Positions 17,885 to 27,300 of a stretch of DNA of 64,000 nt are shown here, piece after piece. This DNA is from DTPU01 sp963827855 (GTDB lineage Bacteria; Planctomycetota; Phycisphaerae; Sedimentisphaerales; Anaerobacaceae): contig CAWHBY010000004.1 in NCBI GenBank assembly GCA_963827855.1, positions 248,001 through 312,000 of the forward strand, given 5' to 3'. A model generated the notes under the pieces. The model worked only from the letters and a program-made list of their open reading frames with translations. It was not told the DNA's origin and searched no databases. How positions within the stretch are numbered: position 1 is the stretch's first letter; every line of letters begins with the position of its first letter. A program made the translations under genes and the position numbers.

Positions 17885-19258
17885 ATGTACAGGGTCCTGG
17901 CTGTAGCCTCCAATACCGTCAAGCAAGTGCTGCGGATGAAGATCGCCGTGGTGTTCGTGCTTGTCCTGATCATCGTGCTGCCGCTCATGGCGTACAGCGC
18001 GACTGGCGATGGGACGATCAAGGGCCGGCTGCAGACCTTCATCAGCTACGGCCTGTCCCTGGTGGGGCTCCTGCTCTCCCTGCTGACCATCTTTGCAGTG
18101 GCCCATTCAGCAACCTCTGATCTGGTCCAGCGGCAGGTCTACACAGTCCTGACCAAGCCGATCCGTCGCCACGAGTTCCTCCTGGGCAAGTTCCTGGGCG
18201 TGCTGTTCGTGGACCTGGCGCTTCTGGTGGGCCTGTCTGCGGTCATCTACGGCATCACGGTCTATGCGCCGCGGCTCATGGGCGCAACCGCGGAGGACCA
18301 AGTCCAACTGGCCAATGAGTTCTTCACTGCCCGCAAAGGTCTTCTGCCCAAGGAGCCGGATGTCTCGGAAGAGGTGGAGCAACAATACCAGAAGCTGGTC
18401 ATGAACCGCGAGCTGGACCAATATTTTGAAGGCGTGTCCAAGAAGACGGTCATTGCCCGCCTGACCCAGCAGAAGAAGCTGGAGAAACGGGCTGCCGCGG
18501 TGGGCAGGGACCTTGTCTGGGAGTTCGACAAGGTACGTCTGGTCGACCCGAATGGCAGCCTCTTCATCAAGTTCAAGTACGACGTGTCGGTCAATCCACC
18601 GGACCAGCAGGTCTACAGCAAGTGGATGATCGGCGACCTCCGTCAACTCCAGACCGGTGCAGAGTCGACGACCCCCGTCTATCGGACGGCCCGCAAGGAC
18701 ACGATCCGTACGGTGCGGGAGTTCGAGGTGCCAGGCCAGGTCCTGGCAAGGGACGGCTACCTGGGAGTGGCCTTTTTCAATGACCTGCCCAATGCCACGG
18801 TGGTGCTCTTTCCGGTAGAGAATGGATTCGAGGTGCTCTACAAGGCCGACACCTTCACAGCCAATTTCCTACGGGCGGTGCTGCTGATCCTGATGAAGCT
18901 GGTGTTCCTTGCAGCCCTGGCCATCTTCGCGGGATCGTTCCTGTCGTTTCCCGTGGCCGTGCTGCTCTGTCTGGTCGTATTCCTGACCGGAACGGTCAGC
19001 AGCTTCGTGCTGGAGTCGTTCACGTACCTGGGTAGCCAGCTCAGTGCAGTATACAGCTATACGCTGGCGATCCTGGTGGAGGTGCTTCCCCAGTTTGACG
19101 TGATCAACCCCACGGGAATGTTGGTGGCAGGCCGGCTGATCCCCTGGTCCATGGTGGCCTGGAGCGGCATCGTGGTCATCGGCGCCAAGGCGATCCTCTT
19201 GCTGGCCGCAGGCGTCTGGATATTTAAGTCCCGTGAGATCGCCAAGAGCTCCGTGTAG
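17885..19258 (+). CDS. ABC-2 type transporter permease
   Basis: A 457-residue permease, partner of the ATPase encoded 101 bp upstream. The first helix (IAVVFVLVLIIVLPLMAYSA) is followed by two more. The signature SDLVQRQVYTVLTKPIRRHEFLLGKF, here spanning residues about 78-103, is typical of the ABC-2 family. A large soluble loop of about 200 residues lies between helices 4 and 5, and four helices complete the C-terminal half. The N-terminus (MYRVLAVASNTVKQVLRMK) resembles that of the permease at 9188-10150, so the two are distant paralogs. The substrate is unknown. Confidence 0.9.
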   Translation: MYRVLAVASNTVKQVLRMKIAVVFVLVLIIVLPLMAYSATGDGTIKGRLQTFISYGLSLVGLLLSLLTIFAVAHSATSDLVQRQVYTVLTKPIRRHEFLLGKFLGVLFVDLALLVGLSAVIYGITVYAPRLMGATAEDQVQLANEFFTARKGLLPKEPDVSEEVEQQYQKLVMNRELDQYFEGVSKKTVIARLTQQKKLEKRAAAVGRDLVWEFDKVRLVDPNGSLFIKFKYDVSVNPPDQQVYSKWMIGDLRQLQTGAESTTPVYRTARKDTIRTVREFEVPGQVLARDGYLGVAFFNDLPNATVVLFPVENGFEVLYKADTFTANFLRAVLLILMKLVFLAALAIFAGSFLSFPVAVLLCLVVFLTGTVSSFVLESFTYLGSQLSAVYSYTLAILVEVLPQFDVINPTGMLVAGRLIPWSMVAWSGIVVIGAKAILLLAAGVWIFKSREIAKSSV

Positions 19259-19270
19259 GATTGCTTTGCA

Positions 19271-19363
19271 GTTGTTAAATAGTCCAATGGTTAGATGGTT
19301 AAATGGTGGATCGCGGCCGGTTTCCTCATCCATTCAACCCTCTAACCAATTAACCCTTCAACC
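19271..19363. repeat. Octamer array forming an inverted repeat
   Basis: Five 8-bp units of the type ATGGTTAA (19271-19310) and five of the type NNTTAACC or CTTCAACC (19324-19363) flank a 13-bp spacer. The halves are complementary. It fills the gap before the ATG at 19375. The period is 8 here, against 7 at the neighbouring junctions. Confidence 0.8.
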
Positions 19364-19374
19364 AGAGTACTTGT

Positions 19375-21168
19375 ATGCGTTGGCGTGATATCCTGGTCTG
19401 GATCGTGTGTGCGGCCGTGGCCGGCGGTCTTCTCTTGACCGCCGGTTTGCAGCTCGATTCCATCAACGCCCATCGCAAGGAGATGAAGCTCGTCCAGAAC
19501 GAGCCCCTCGAGAATGCCCCGCCGTCTCTGGCCTTTGCGACCGTGGCCATGGGCGCGTTCCGCGGCCTGGTGGTGGACATCCTCTGGATCAGGGCCGATT
19601 CCCTCAAGGAGCAGGGCCAGTACTTCGATGCCAAGCAGTTGGCCGAGTGGATCACCACGCTCCAGCCGCGATTCCCGGCAGTATGGGAGTTTCAGGCCTG
19701 GAACATGGCCTACAACATCTCGGTGGCCATACCCGCCACTCAGCCTGACCAGCGGTGGCAGTGGGTGAAGAATGGCTACGAGCTGCTCAGAGACAAGGCG
19801 ATCCCGCTCAATCCCAAGAGCCTGGAGCTCTACCGAGAGCTGGGGTGGATGTTCCAGCACAAGATGGGTGGGATCACGGATGACGCCCACAAGTTCTACA
19901 AGATCCAGTTTGCCAGGGAGATCGGCCCCCTGGTGGAGGGCGCCGACAACGCGTTCTTCGAGGCCATGGCCAAGGCGCCGGCTGAATGGGCCCAGATCGC
20001 TGCCGATCCCAACTCCAGTGCCCTGATCGCCGCCCTGAAGGCCTCTGACCCGGCCTTCGCAGAATCGGATAGATTGGTCAGCAGCTACCTGGCCCTGCTG
20101 CAGGATCCGAATCGTTTCTCGCCTGCAGCGAGGCAGGTCTTCGGCTCGTACAGGGGCACGCCGGTCCTGGAACGGTTCGACGCGGAGGCCAAGGCCTATC
20201 AGTTGCGCCACATCTGGAAGCTGGACCCGGTCCTTATGCTGGACCTGAATCGCAGATACGGTCCGGTGGACTTCAACGATCCCAATCACGTGATCCCGCT
20301 GGACTGGCGGCATCCGGACACGCACGCGATGTATTGGGCGGCCAAGGGGCTGCAGATTGCCGCTCAGAACGAAGGCAGAACCCTCGAGACGACCGAGCTG
20401 AACACCGACCGGGTCATCATGCACAGCCTGCAGCACCTGTTCCAATACGGCAAGCTCTTCTTCTTCAACGTCGAGGTGCCGCCTGACCCCAATGGTCCCC
20501 CGGGCCAGCCGCCGACGATCATGACCGATGTGTTCCTTCGCCCAGACCTCAGGATGTTCGACCGTTACCATCAGGTGCTCCTGACGTTGTTGAGCAAGTA
20601 CGAGGAGAAGGGCAGCCGCGAGGAGTCCCTGGGTGCGGGCCATCGGAACATGCTCAAGAACGCCATTCTGTCGTTCTATCAGTCCGGCCTGGTCGGTCAG
20701 GCCCAGCGGATCTACGCCCAGTTGCATCAGATCTATCCGATGGCCGAGAATTCCGTACCTCTGGTGGAGTTCTGCCGCCAGCAGTTCATCGAGGACTTCA
20801 AAGGCCTGGGTATCAATGACGCTACAGAGCAGATCATGGGCCTGCTCAGAGAGAGCTACTATCTTTACGCCATCATGTCGGACGACGAGTCCGCAGGCAG
20901 GGAAGCCTTGGCGCAGCAGATACGAGACTACTACCAGAAGCAGTACGGCGATGAGAACCGCCTGGCCCTGCCCGACATGCGGTGGCTTCGGTACACGGCC
21001 TTGATGGATTTCCTCCAGGACCCGCAGTATGCCCCTTACGTTCGCCAGGGCCTGATGGCCCGCATGAAGGCGGAGCGGCCCAAGCTGTTCGAGCAGTTGG
21101 AGCAGATGGACCAGGAGGCCCGAAAGAAGGCCCAGGGCCAGCAGCCTGTACCAGGTCCGACGCCCTAG
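19375..21168 (+). CDS. Membrane-anchored helical protein of the SPFH/ABC operon, function unknown
   Basis: A 597-residue protein with one N-terminal helix (DILVWIVCAAVAGGLLLTAG). The rest is rich in alpha-helix with TPR-like features: paired aromatic helices such as LAEWITTLQPRFPAVWEFQAWNMA (given here as a description of residues 86-109), SLELYRELGWMFQHK, and IYAQLHQIYPMAENSVPLVEF. It has no enzymatic motif that I recognise. The C-terminus is Gln/Pro-rich. It is the last gene of the operon and probably a periplasmic or cytoplasmic-face accessory of the ABC transporter. That role is inferred from position only. Confidence 0.75.
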   Translation: MRWRDILVWIVCAAVAGGLLLTAGLQLDSINAHRKEMKLVQNEPLENAPPSLAFATVAMGAFRGLVVDILWIRADSLKEQGQYFDAKQLAEWITTLQPRFPAVWEFQAWNMAYNISVAIPATQPDQRWQWVKNGYELLRDKAIPLNPKSLELYRELGWMFQHKMGGITDDAHKFYKIQFAREIGPLVEGADNAFFEAMAKAPAEWAQIAADPNSSALIAALKASDPAFAESDRLVSSYLALLQDPNRFSPAARQVFGSYRGTPVLERFDAEAKAYQLRHIWKLDPVLMLDLNRRYGPVDFNDPNHVIPLDWRHPDTHAMYWAAKGLQIAAQNEGRTLETTELNTDRVIMHSLQHLFQYGKLFFFNVEVPPDPNGPPGQPPTIMTDVFLRPDLRMFDRYHQVLLTLLSKYEEKGSREESLGAGHRNMLKNAILSFYQSGLVGQAQRIYAQLHQIYPMAENSVPLVEFCRQQFIEDFKGLGINDATEQIMGLLRESYYLYAIMSDDESAGREALAQQIRDYYQKQYGDENRLALPDMRWLRYTALMDFLQDPQYAPYVRQGLMARMKAERPKLFEQLEQMDQEARKKAQGQQPVPGPTP

Positions 21169-21170
21169 CC

Positions 21171-21238
21171 GCTGTCAGCAGGAGGTTTTAGTGTCTGTTT
21201 CGGGATGAAGGCTGACGGCTGATAGCAGACGGCCCGTC
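21171..21238. repeat. Short degenerate heptamer array, consensus GCTGACG
   Basis: Three to four units of the type GCTGAYG lie at 21211-21238, and an inverted partial copy (GCTGTCAGC) follows the stop codon near 21171. This is the weakest member of the array family, and it closes the SPFH/ABC operon. Confidence 0.5.
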
Positions 21239-21379
21239 TCAGTCTTGGGGGCTTTTTCTGATTGCATTTCAATTGGGGATCGTGTAAAAGAATAAACTCA
21301 AGACCAGATTCGATTTCCAGGTATGGGCGTCCCTGCCTGTTCTGGGGGCATACGCCGACTATTCCGGGTGGGCCTGACT

Positions 21380-21787
21380 ATGGCGCGGTATAGGGGTCAG
21401 ATGGCCTTGTATGAGGCTATGCAGAAGAGCAGGCTCAAACCCGCAAGCGCGGTGACGCCGATGGAGTCTCGGCCGAAACCTGAGCCCAAGCCGGAGCCTC
21501 AGGTCGAACTTGAGCCGCAGGCCGCTGCCGCTGAGGTGCAGCCGGTAGACGCTGCAGTAGATGCTACGGCAGATACGGCGGTTGCTGAGACTGCTCCGAT
21601 CGAGGAGCAGACGCCAACGCCAGCCAGCCCAGCGGTTCGGTGGCAGCGTCCGAGGCGGATTCAGCTCAACGCTGGCCAGTTGGAGCTGACGATCCCGTAT
21701 CCGATCGTCGGGGCGATCCTCCTGGCCTTGATACTGATCATCCTGGCGGCGTATCGCCTGGGTCAAAGCGGCGTGCACACGCCGTAG
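21380..21787 (+). CDS. Small proline-rich protein with C-terminal membrane helix
   Basis: About 135 residues from the ATG at 21380 (MARYRGQMALYEAMQK), chosen over an upstream in-frame codon because of the GGTGGG 8 nt before it and the basic N-terminus. The middle is Pro/Glu/Ala-rich and disordered. RIQLNAGQLELTIPYP precedes one helix (IVGAILLALILIILAAYRLG), and the protein ends 8 residues later. The helix placement suggests a cytoplasmic N-terminus anchored in the membrane. Related planctomycete proteins may carry an additional domain after the helix, but I see none in any frame downstream. Function unknown. Confidence 0.7.
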   Translation: MARYRGQMALYEAMQKSRLKPASAVTPMESRPKPEPKPEPQVELEPQAAAAEVQPVDAAVDATADTAVAETAPIEEQTPTPASPAVRWQRPRRIQLNAGQLELTIPYPIVGAILLALILIILAAYRLGQSGVHTP

Positions 21788-21853
21788 GCCGGGTCTATCT
21801 GGATGAATGTGAATTGCCTGTAGTTGGGTTGACAGTGATAGGAGAATGAAGCC

Positions 21854-22030
21854 ATGTCTGTGGATAGGTCTTTGAAGGTCAAGGCAGCACTGAGTCGGCA
21901 TCGGAACGTACTGTCCAGGGCAGAACGAATCGGCCTGCTCAAGGGCGAAGGCAAGTGGGGTGAGGGCGAGTCGACGTTGGGTCTTCCCAAGGTCTCGCAC
22001 CGCAAAGGCAGGCCGGGCAAGCACGCCTAA
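21854..22030 (+). CDS. Small basic protein of the PVC superphylum (TIGR04137-like)
   Basis: A 58-residue basic protein. It begins MSVDRSLKVKAALSRHRNVL, continues with a segment reading SRAERIGLLKGEGKW, and ends GLPKVSHRKGRPGKHA. The SVDRSL start, SRHRNVL, RAERI and GLPKVxHRK motifs are those of a small basic protein family found in Planctomycetes, Verrucomicrobia and Chlamydiae, thought to be connected with the ribosome. GGAG lies 9 nt before the ATG, and a strong terminator follows at 22090. It is a useful taxonomic marker for the window. Confidence 0.88.
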   Translation: MSVDRSLKVKAALSRHRNVLSRAERIGLLKGEGKWGEGESTLGLPKVSHRKGRPGKHA

Positions 22031-22089
22031 GGGCCCGTAAAGGAATAGCGTACACGCTTTCCATCTCATCGTTAGTGACGTGAATCATA

Positions 22090-22117
22090 CCCCTGGCGAG
22101 GGCGCCAGGGGTTTTTT
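22090..22117 (+). terminator. Rho-independent terminator after the small basic protein gene
   Basis: A 9-bp GC-rich stem (CCCCTGGCG paired with CGCCAGGGG) with a 4-nt loop is followed by six T residues. Confidence 0.92.
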
Positions 22118-22282
22118 CTGCGCCGACCTGTACTATCCCGGTGGAGCGAGCGGAGGCGACAAGTGCCGGAACGCATGACTCATAGCGCATGGCGCACAGC
22201 CCAAGAGACGATCTATGCTTTGGGTGGCCACTGACGCGGCACCCTTTGTCCGTCGTCTGTCCGCGGAGCGCATCCCTACCCT

Positions 22283-22322
22283 CTCACCTTCTCACCTTCT
22301 TACCTTTTCACCGTCTCGCCGC
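22283..22322. repeat. Octamer array, consensus CTCACCTT
   Basis: Five 8-bp units in phase, the last two degenerate, just upstream of the palindrome-rich element. No inverted half was found for this one. Confidence 0.7.
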
Positions 22323-22375
22323 CGGTAGTCGTCTCCAGGGCAATCGCAGAGTCGGCCTGCCTGGGAAGCGTTTTT

Positions 22376-22833
22376 GTTCTCTGCCGCGAATAACGCGAAT
22401 GCACGCGAATGCTGGCGCGTGGGCGTGGGTATTGACATTGTCGTGGCGTCGCCACCTGATCCACGGCTACGCCGTGCCTCGGCGACCGTGTCGCCGAGGG
22501 CGGCCTTCGCACGGGCTGCTTGTCCGAGCAAGCTCGGACCGCATCCCACTACTCGGCCTTGATCTGGTGGCTTAAGCTGCGGGCGATACATCCCTTCCAC
22601 AGAAGAAGCTCCTCTTGGGACTTTCGTCAGGGGACTGAGCCGTACGCATGCGAGCAAGCAGGACTCCATGGAGCGAGCTCGCTCGCAGAATGGAGGCCGG
22701 CGCAGCTCGCCCGGTACGCCACGGCGTACCGGTAGACGCGAAGCGTCGCGTACGGCGATGCCACGAACAAGCCCAACCTGTCGAGCCGGCGACAGCCATT
22801 CGCGTCTATTCGCGTTCATTCGCGGCAAAGAAC
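22376..22833. repeat. 458-bp palindrome-rich non-coding element with about 36-bp terminal inverted repeats
   Basis: The left end (22376-22411) and right end (22797-22833) are inverted copies with about three mismatches and one gap. Each contains three units of roughly 10 bp built on ACGCGAATG. Between them lie at least seven perfect palindromes: 22443-22455, 22462-22476, 22477-22499 (10-bp arms), 22522-22539 (8-bp arms), 22671-22684, 22711-22732 (10-bp arms) and 22735-22747. No credible coding frame is present. It may be a mobile repeat, a structured RNA or a protein-binding array. The remaining gap from 22118 to 22963 shows nothing else apart from the octamer array and the folD promoter. Confidence 0.75.
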
Positions 22834-22922
22834 TCCTTCAGTTCTCTTCCTGCACGTACAGGAGGGACTTTGCGTTCGCCCTGTAGTCGCCTCTGACCGC
22901 CCTGTACGGCCCGGTCGCAGGC

Positions 22923-22931
22923 TGCTATAAT
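22923..22931 (+). promoter_or_regulatory. Extended -10 promoter element of folD
   Basis: TGCTATAAT is a perfect -10 hexamer with the extended TGn motif, 32 bp before the folD start. No good -35 box is seen. Confidence 0.55.
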
Positions 22932-22963
22932 GCCCGCTTCGATTCCGCGGCAAGGAGTACACT

Positions 22964-23857
22964 ATGGCAGCACGGATCATTGACGGCAAGCAGGTGGCAG
23001 CCCAGATGCGGGCCGAGCTCAAGGAACAGGTCGACCGGCTCAGGGCCATGCGTGTGGTGCCGGGGCTGGGCGTGATCCTGGTGGGAGACGATCCTGCCTC
23101 CGCGTCCTACGTGACTGGCAAGGAGAAGGCCTGTCACGACCTCGGCATGTACTCGGATGACAATCGCCTGCCCGCCAAGACCAGGCAGGAAGACCTGCTG
23201 GCCTTGATCGCCAGGATGAACGCGGACCCGAAGATCCATGGCATCCTGGTGCAACTGCCATTGCCCAAGCACCTGGATGAGTCGCAGGTGGTGCTGGCCA
23301 TCGATCCTGCCAAGGACGCGGACGGCCTGCATCCGGTCAACGTAGGAAGGATGGTGACGGGCCAGGAGGCACTCCTTCCGTGCACGCCGCATGGCGTGGT
23401 GCACCTGCTGACCCGAAGCGGGGTGCGGATCGAAGGGGCCAATGTCGTCATCGTTGGGCGGAGCAACCTCGTGGGCAAACCCCTGGCCAATATGTTGATC
23501 CAAAAGGGGGCCAGCGCCAATGCCACGGTCACGGTCTGCCATACCAAGACCCGCGATATGGCCAGCCACACCCGGCAGGCGGATATCCTGATCGCTGCTG
23601 CCGGAAGTCCGCGGATGATCACCGCGGATATGGTCAAGCCTGGGGCCGTGGTGATCGACGTGGGCGTCAGCCGTGTGGACGATGCCAGCAAGAAGGCAGG
23701 TTTCAGGCTGGTGGGGGACGTAGACTTTGAGCCTGTGGCAGAGAAGGCCTCGTTGATCACGCCTGTCCCCGGCGGCGTGGGGCCGATGACCATCACGATG
23801 CTGCTCTATAACACCGTGCATGCAGCCACCGCACAGAGCTTGGTCCGCCAGGCCTAG
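22964..23857 (+). CDS. folD: Bifunctional methylenetetrahydrofolate dehydrogenase / methenyltetrahydrofolate cyclohydrolase
   Basis: A 297-residue FolD of normal length. It interconverts 5,10-methylene-, methenyl- and 10-formyl-tetrahydrofolate with NADP in the cytoplasm. Family motifs are present: PGLGVILVGDDPASASYV with the catalytic Lys in YVTGKEKA, GILVQLPLPKHLD, DADGLHPVNVGR, PCTPHGVVHLL, the nucleotide-binding VVIVGRSNLVGKPLANML, and PVPGGVGPMTITMLL. AAGGAG lies 6 nt before the ATG. With glyA at 41845 it supplies one-carbon units, although the two genes are not linked. Confidence 0.97.
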   Translation: MAARIIDGKQVAAQMRAELKEQVDRLRAMRVVPGLGVILVGDDPASASYVTGKEKACHDLGMYSDDNRLPAKTRQEDLLALIARMNADPKIHGILVQLPLPKHLDESQVVLAIDPAKDADGLHPVNVGRMVTGQEALLPCTPHGVVHLLTRSGVRIEGANVVIVGRSNLVGKPLANMLIQKGASANATVTVCHTKTRDMASHTRQADILIAAAGSPRMITADMVKPGAVVIDVGVSRVDDASKKAGFRLVGDVDFEPVAEKASLITPVPGGVGPMTITMLLYNTVHAATAQSLVRQA

Positions 23858-23919
23858 CCCCGGGGTGGCAGTGGCGACCCTTCCTGGACGCCGCCCGCTG
23901 CGGCAGACAGGTCAGGCGC

Positions 23920-24138
23920 CTACTTCTTGCTTCCTGCTGTCAGTGTGCTCGCCTCAAGCACCTTGCGTCCCTTGGCGATCTCATCATCCGGCAGTTCAAT
24001 GCTCACGATTGGATCCTCGCCGAGCTGGGTTGTCGCTGCCTGTGGATTGCGTGCCAGAGGATGCAGGCCATGCTCTCGCAGGAGACTGTGAATCCGGCCA
24101 GCGACTGACGGCTTTGCTGTACAGAGCGTCGAATACAT
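23920..24138 (-). CDS. Small DUF2007-like protein
   Basis: 72 residues from the ATG at 24138, which has GGGGA about 6 nt upstream; a longer frame to 24231 has no such signal. The pattern LCTAKPSVAGRIHSLLREHGL, given here as residues 5-25, followed by a variable stretch and PIVSIELPDDEIAKGRKVL, looks like the DUF2007 putative signal-transducing domain (ferredoxin-like, about 65 residues). It is convergent with folD. The remaining 258 bp up to 24396 hold nothing I can identify. Confidence is moderate because the resemblance rests on a short pattern. Confidence 0.5.
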   Translation of the reverse strand: MYSTLCTAKPSVAGRIHSLLREHGLHPLARNPQAATTQLGEDPIVSIELPDDEIAKGRKVLEASTLTAGSKK

Positions 24139-24396
24139 AGGGTTCCCCGAGTCCCCGAATGAACTCCTACAGTCGTTCCACGCAGACGACCAGGCCACGT
24201 GCTTCTGGTTCGCCGCTGACGCCATGCTCATTCAATGTATAAGGCGTCTGCTACGGCTGTGTGCGGACACGAATTCCACCTCATTTCGCAGAAATGTAGT
24301 ATGGCCGGTCCAGACATAACCAAGAGCGTCTTCCCGACCTAACATAGGGGATAGTGGAGAAGTTGCCTAGATTATCCAGGGTGCTGGTTCGCCCTG

Positions 24397-27300
24397 TCAG
24401 AGGCCGCCCTGTCCAGGCGATCCACCGACGTGGGCGCTGGGTCGCCAGCCATCTTTCTGGGATAGGCTAGTTGGGTCTGCCTTGACGTCCATGACTGCAA
24501 GGGAGTATCCGCCCCCGTCGGTTGCCGTGTACCAGTTGTCCCCGTAGGTGAAGTCCGCGATGACTCGGCCTATGGCGTCGCAGAGCTGCACGTGTTCGCC
24601 GCCGTTGCTCAGGCTTCCTGAATACTGACCTGCCACAGGCAGTCCCCGGCCGTAGCTGGACTCAAAGGCATTGACGTCTGCGACCACCAGCGCGAACTGG
24701 CCGGGGCCCAGGTCCACGTCAGGGAACGTGAAATCGATTCCCTTGGTGAATCGAACCAGGCTGAGGTTGATCGTCTGGACACCGACGTTGGTGAGCTCAA
24801 TGAACTCGCTGTTTGGATCGGCGAAGTCCAGAGGGTGATACATCAGTTCACTGATCCGCAGGCCCTCTGCCACGGGGCCGACGCTGAAGGTCGCCTCACC
24901 CAGCGCGCTCCACTCCTTGGTCCGTACCCGGGTCTTGCAGGCAGTGCTCGCCTTGAGGACAAGGGGCCCCGCATACAGGAGGGCGGATGGCGAGACCTCG
25001 GGATCCGTAGTCGTGGCGGTGCTGGCGATCAACTCTGCGGAGAACAACAGGTCCAGGTCCGCGATATCCTGATTCATCGCCTGGACGGCCAGGAGGTTGT
25101 CGCCTGACCGCAGGCTGGAGAGGTATTTCGATATGGGCAGGTCCACCCATTCCGTGGAGTCCGGTCGCTCAGGACATGCACTGTCCCATGCAAGGGGCGC
25201 AGGCTTGTTGATCGACGCGACCTCCACGCCATTGAGGTAGGCGACGAATCCGTCGTCGCACCGGACCCTCAAGGTCAGGCTCCTGATCGCGGACTGGTCT
25301 TCCGGCGAGACGGAGAAGGGGATCCGGACGTAACAACTGGCGTTGGAACCGAACATCGCGGAGAAGAGATCATAGCCGATGAAAGGCGCATAGCCCGCCT
25401 CCATCTCGAAGCCCACCCCGCCTTTCCGCTTCGGCACGTACGTTCCATCAATCCAACCTGAGTCGTCAAATGGCTCGCTGCCGCCGCGCCAGGACTCGCC
25501 GATGTCCTCTGTCGGAACCCAGACCTTCTTGGCGGCGTCCTCAGCCAACAAGGTCAGGGCGGGGACCGCACCATGGACCGCGGCAGAGGCCCTGGGATCA
25601 GAACCATCCGTGGTGTAGTAGATCACGCCCGCAGACGAGGGATCGACCAGGCTTAGCTCTGCGCCTTTCCGTACCTGGCCCCCTGCCTGCTCCTTGCCAT
25701 CAATCATGAAGAGCGGAGGAGAGAGAGACGGGTACCACCCACGGGTCCTCAGTTGCCCCAGGACGATCTCGGTTCGGATTGGAAGGAACTGAGTGACGAT
25801 GCGGTTGACCTCGGCCTGCCAGTCAGACCGGGTGTAGGGCACGGACCGCAGGACGTCCCCCCATCTGGCGGACTCTCCCACGATTGCGCCTTTGATCTCA
25901 TCGGCCCTCGCCGCATATCGCTGAGGCCCGCTCTCGGCCGTGAGGACGCCGCCATCGTGGAATCGCCGGTAGATCTGGTCCGCCAACAGGACTCTGAAGT
26001 CCGGGTTTTCGGCCAAACGAATCATCAGGAGATGGGGATTCTCCACGCCCCCGATCAACTTGACCCGGTTCTCATTGGGGTTCTCAAGGGACCATTCCAC
26101 GTCCCAAGGGACAAAACGGAAGGGGCCCGGCGGGTCGCTGCTTCTGATGGCGTAAAAATTGCGCGGCTTGGGATCGCTATCGCTGCCCAGATAGGTGGGC
26201 GCATCCCGACTTCCTGTGTAGTAGATCATGAGCATGTAGTCGATGAGAACCGGCAGATCGACGTACTGCTGGATGGCCTTGTAGACCTCCGGCGAGGTCA
26301 GGTCCTGGTCCGCTAGGGTGAACAAGGTCTTCCATGCCGTCATGTTTGGGTCACCGGCGACCGGCTCGATGGCGGAGTTGTCGCCGGCCTGCACCACATC
26401 GTAGTCTTCGGGGTCACCTCCGAGGTGCGCAGCAGCGAAGTCCTCCTCCGGTCTTTCGCTCATGATATACAGGCCCCAGTACAGGCCGTTGATATACACG
26501 CATACAGGTCTGCCATGGGGGGTGAGCTGCCCCATGTCGCGGATGGTATCCCGGGCATACAGGTCGCGGAGGTAGTCTGCGCCATAGACCCGCGTATCGC
26601 CGGTCCAAGAGAAGTTCCAGATCGACCGGAGCACGATGGTGTCAAAGGTCTTCACGTCCGTGTCAAGAAAGAGGGGATACGTGAGTCCCGTGGGACCGTA
26701 CTGCGTTCTGAAGAAGAACCGAAGGGATTTCTTGACGTTGTTCTGTCGGCCGTACTGGCCGCCGTGGATCCGCAGTCCGGCATTCACGCCAAAGGCCTCG
26801 CCTGTCCGGGGGTCGATCCACTCCATGGAGGCCGCCTTCTCCCACTGAATCCCCCTCTGGGCGGGGTTGGCGTAGATACCGTTGTTGCCGAAGAGGTCCG
26901 CAACGGGGGCGACGACAGACACAGAGGGGATGGTCTTCAGGTCTGCCTTGATCTCGCCACTGTAGAGGGGATCATTGACGACCCGCTGATCCATGGCATA
27001 GTCGGCATTCCGGCTGCGCCACCGGGTTGGGAAGCCCGCGGGCGCAGCGGGCTGGCGGATCACGTCATCCAGGAAGATGTAGGTATGCGATCCTACGGCA
27101 GAGTCTTTCCAGTCGGTCTTGAACGCGACCGCCCGGATGCAGGTCGACCGGGCCACCTGGATCGGCCCCGCGTACTTCTGGCCCAGGTAGGACGTCACGC
27201 CTTTGGACGTGACCTTCTGGTGTGGGACGTTGGCGTCCAGGGTATACCAGATCTCTGCGCCCTCGGTATCCGTGCTCAGGGTCACCGCCACGGCGCTGTC

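Noticed and set aside
16651..19363. Possible CRISPR arrays
   Set aside because: The repeats are 7-8 bp without unique spacers and no cas genes are present.
22189..22575. 128-codon frame in the palindrome-rich region
   Set aside because: It crosses the octamer array and several hairpins, has no ribosome-binding site and no recognisable fold.
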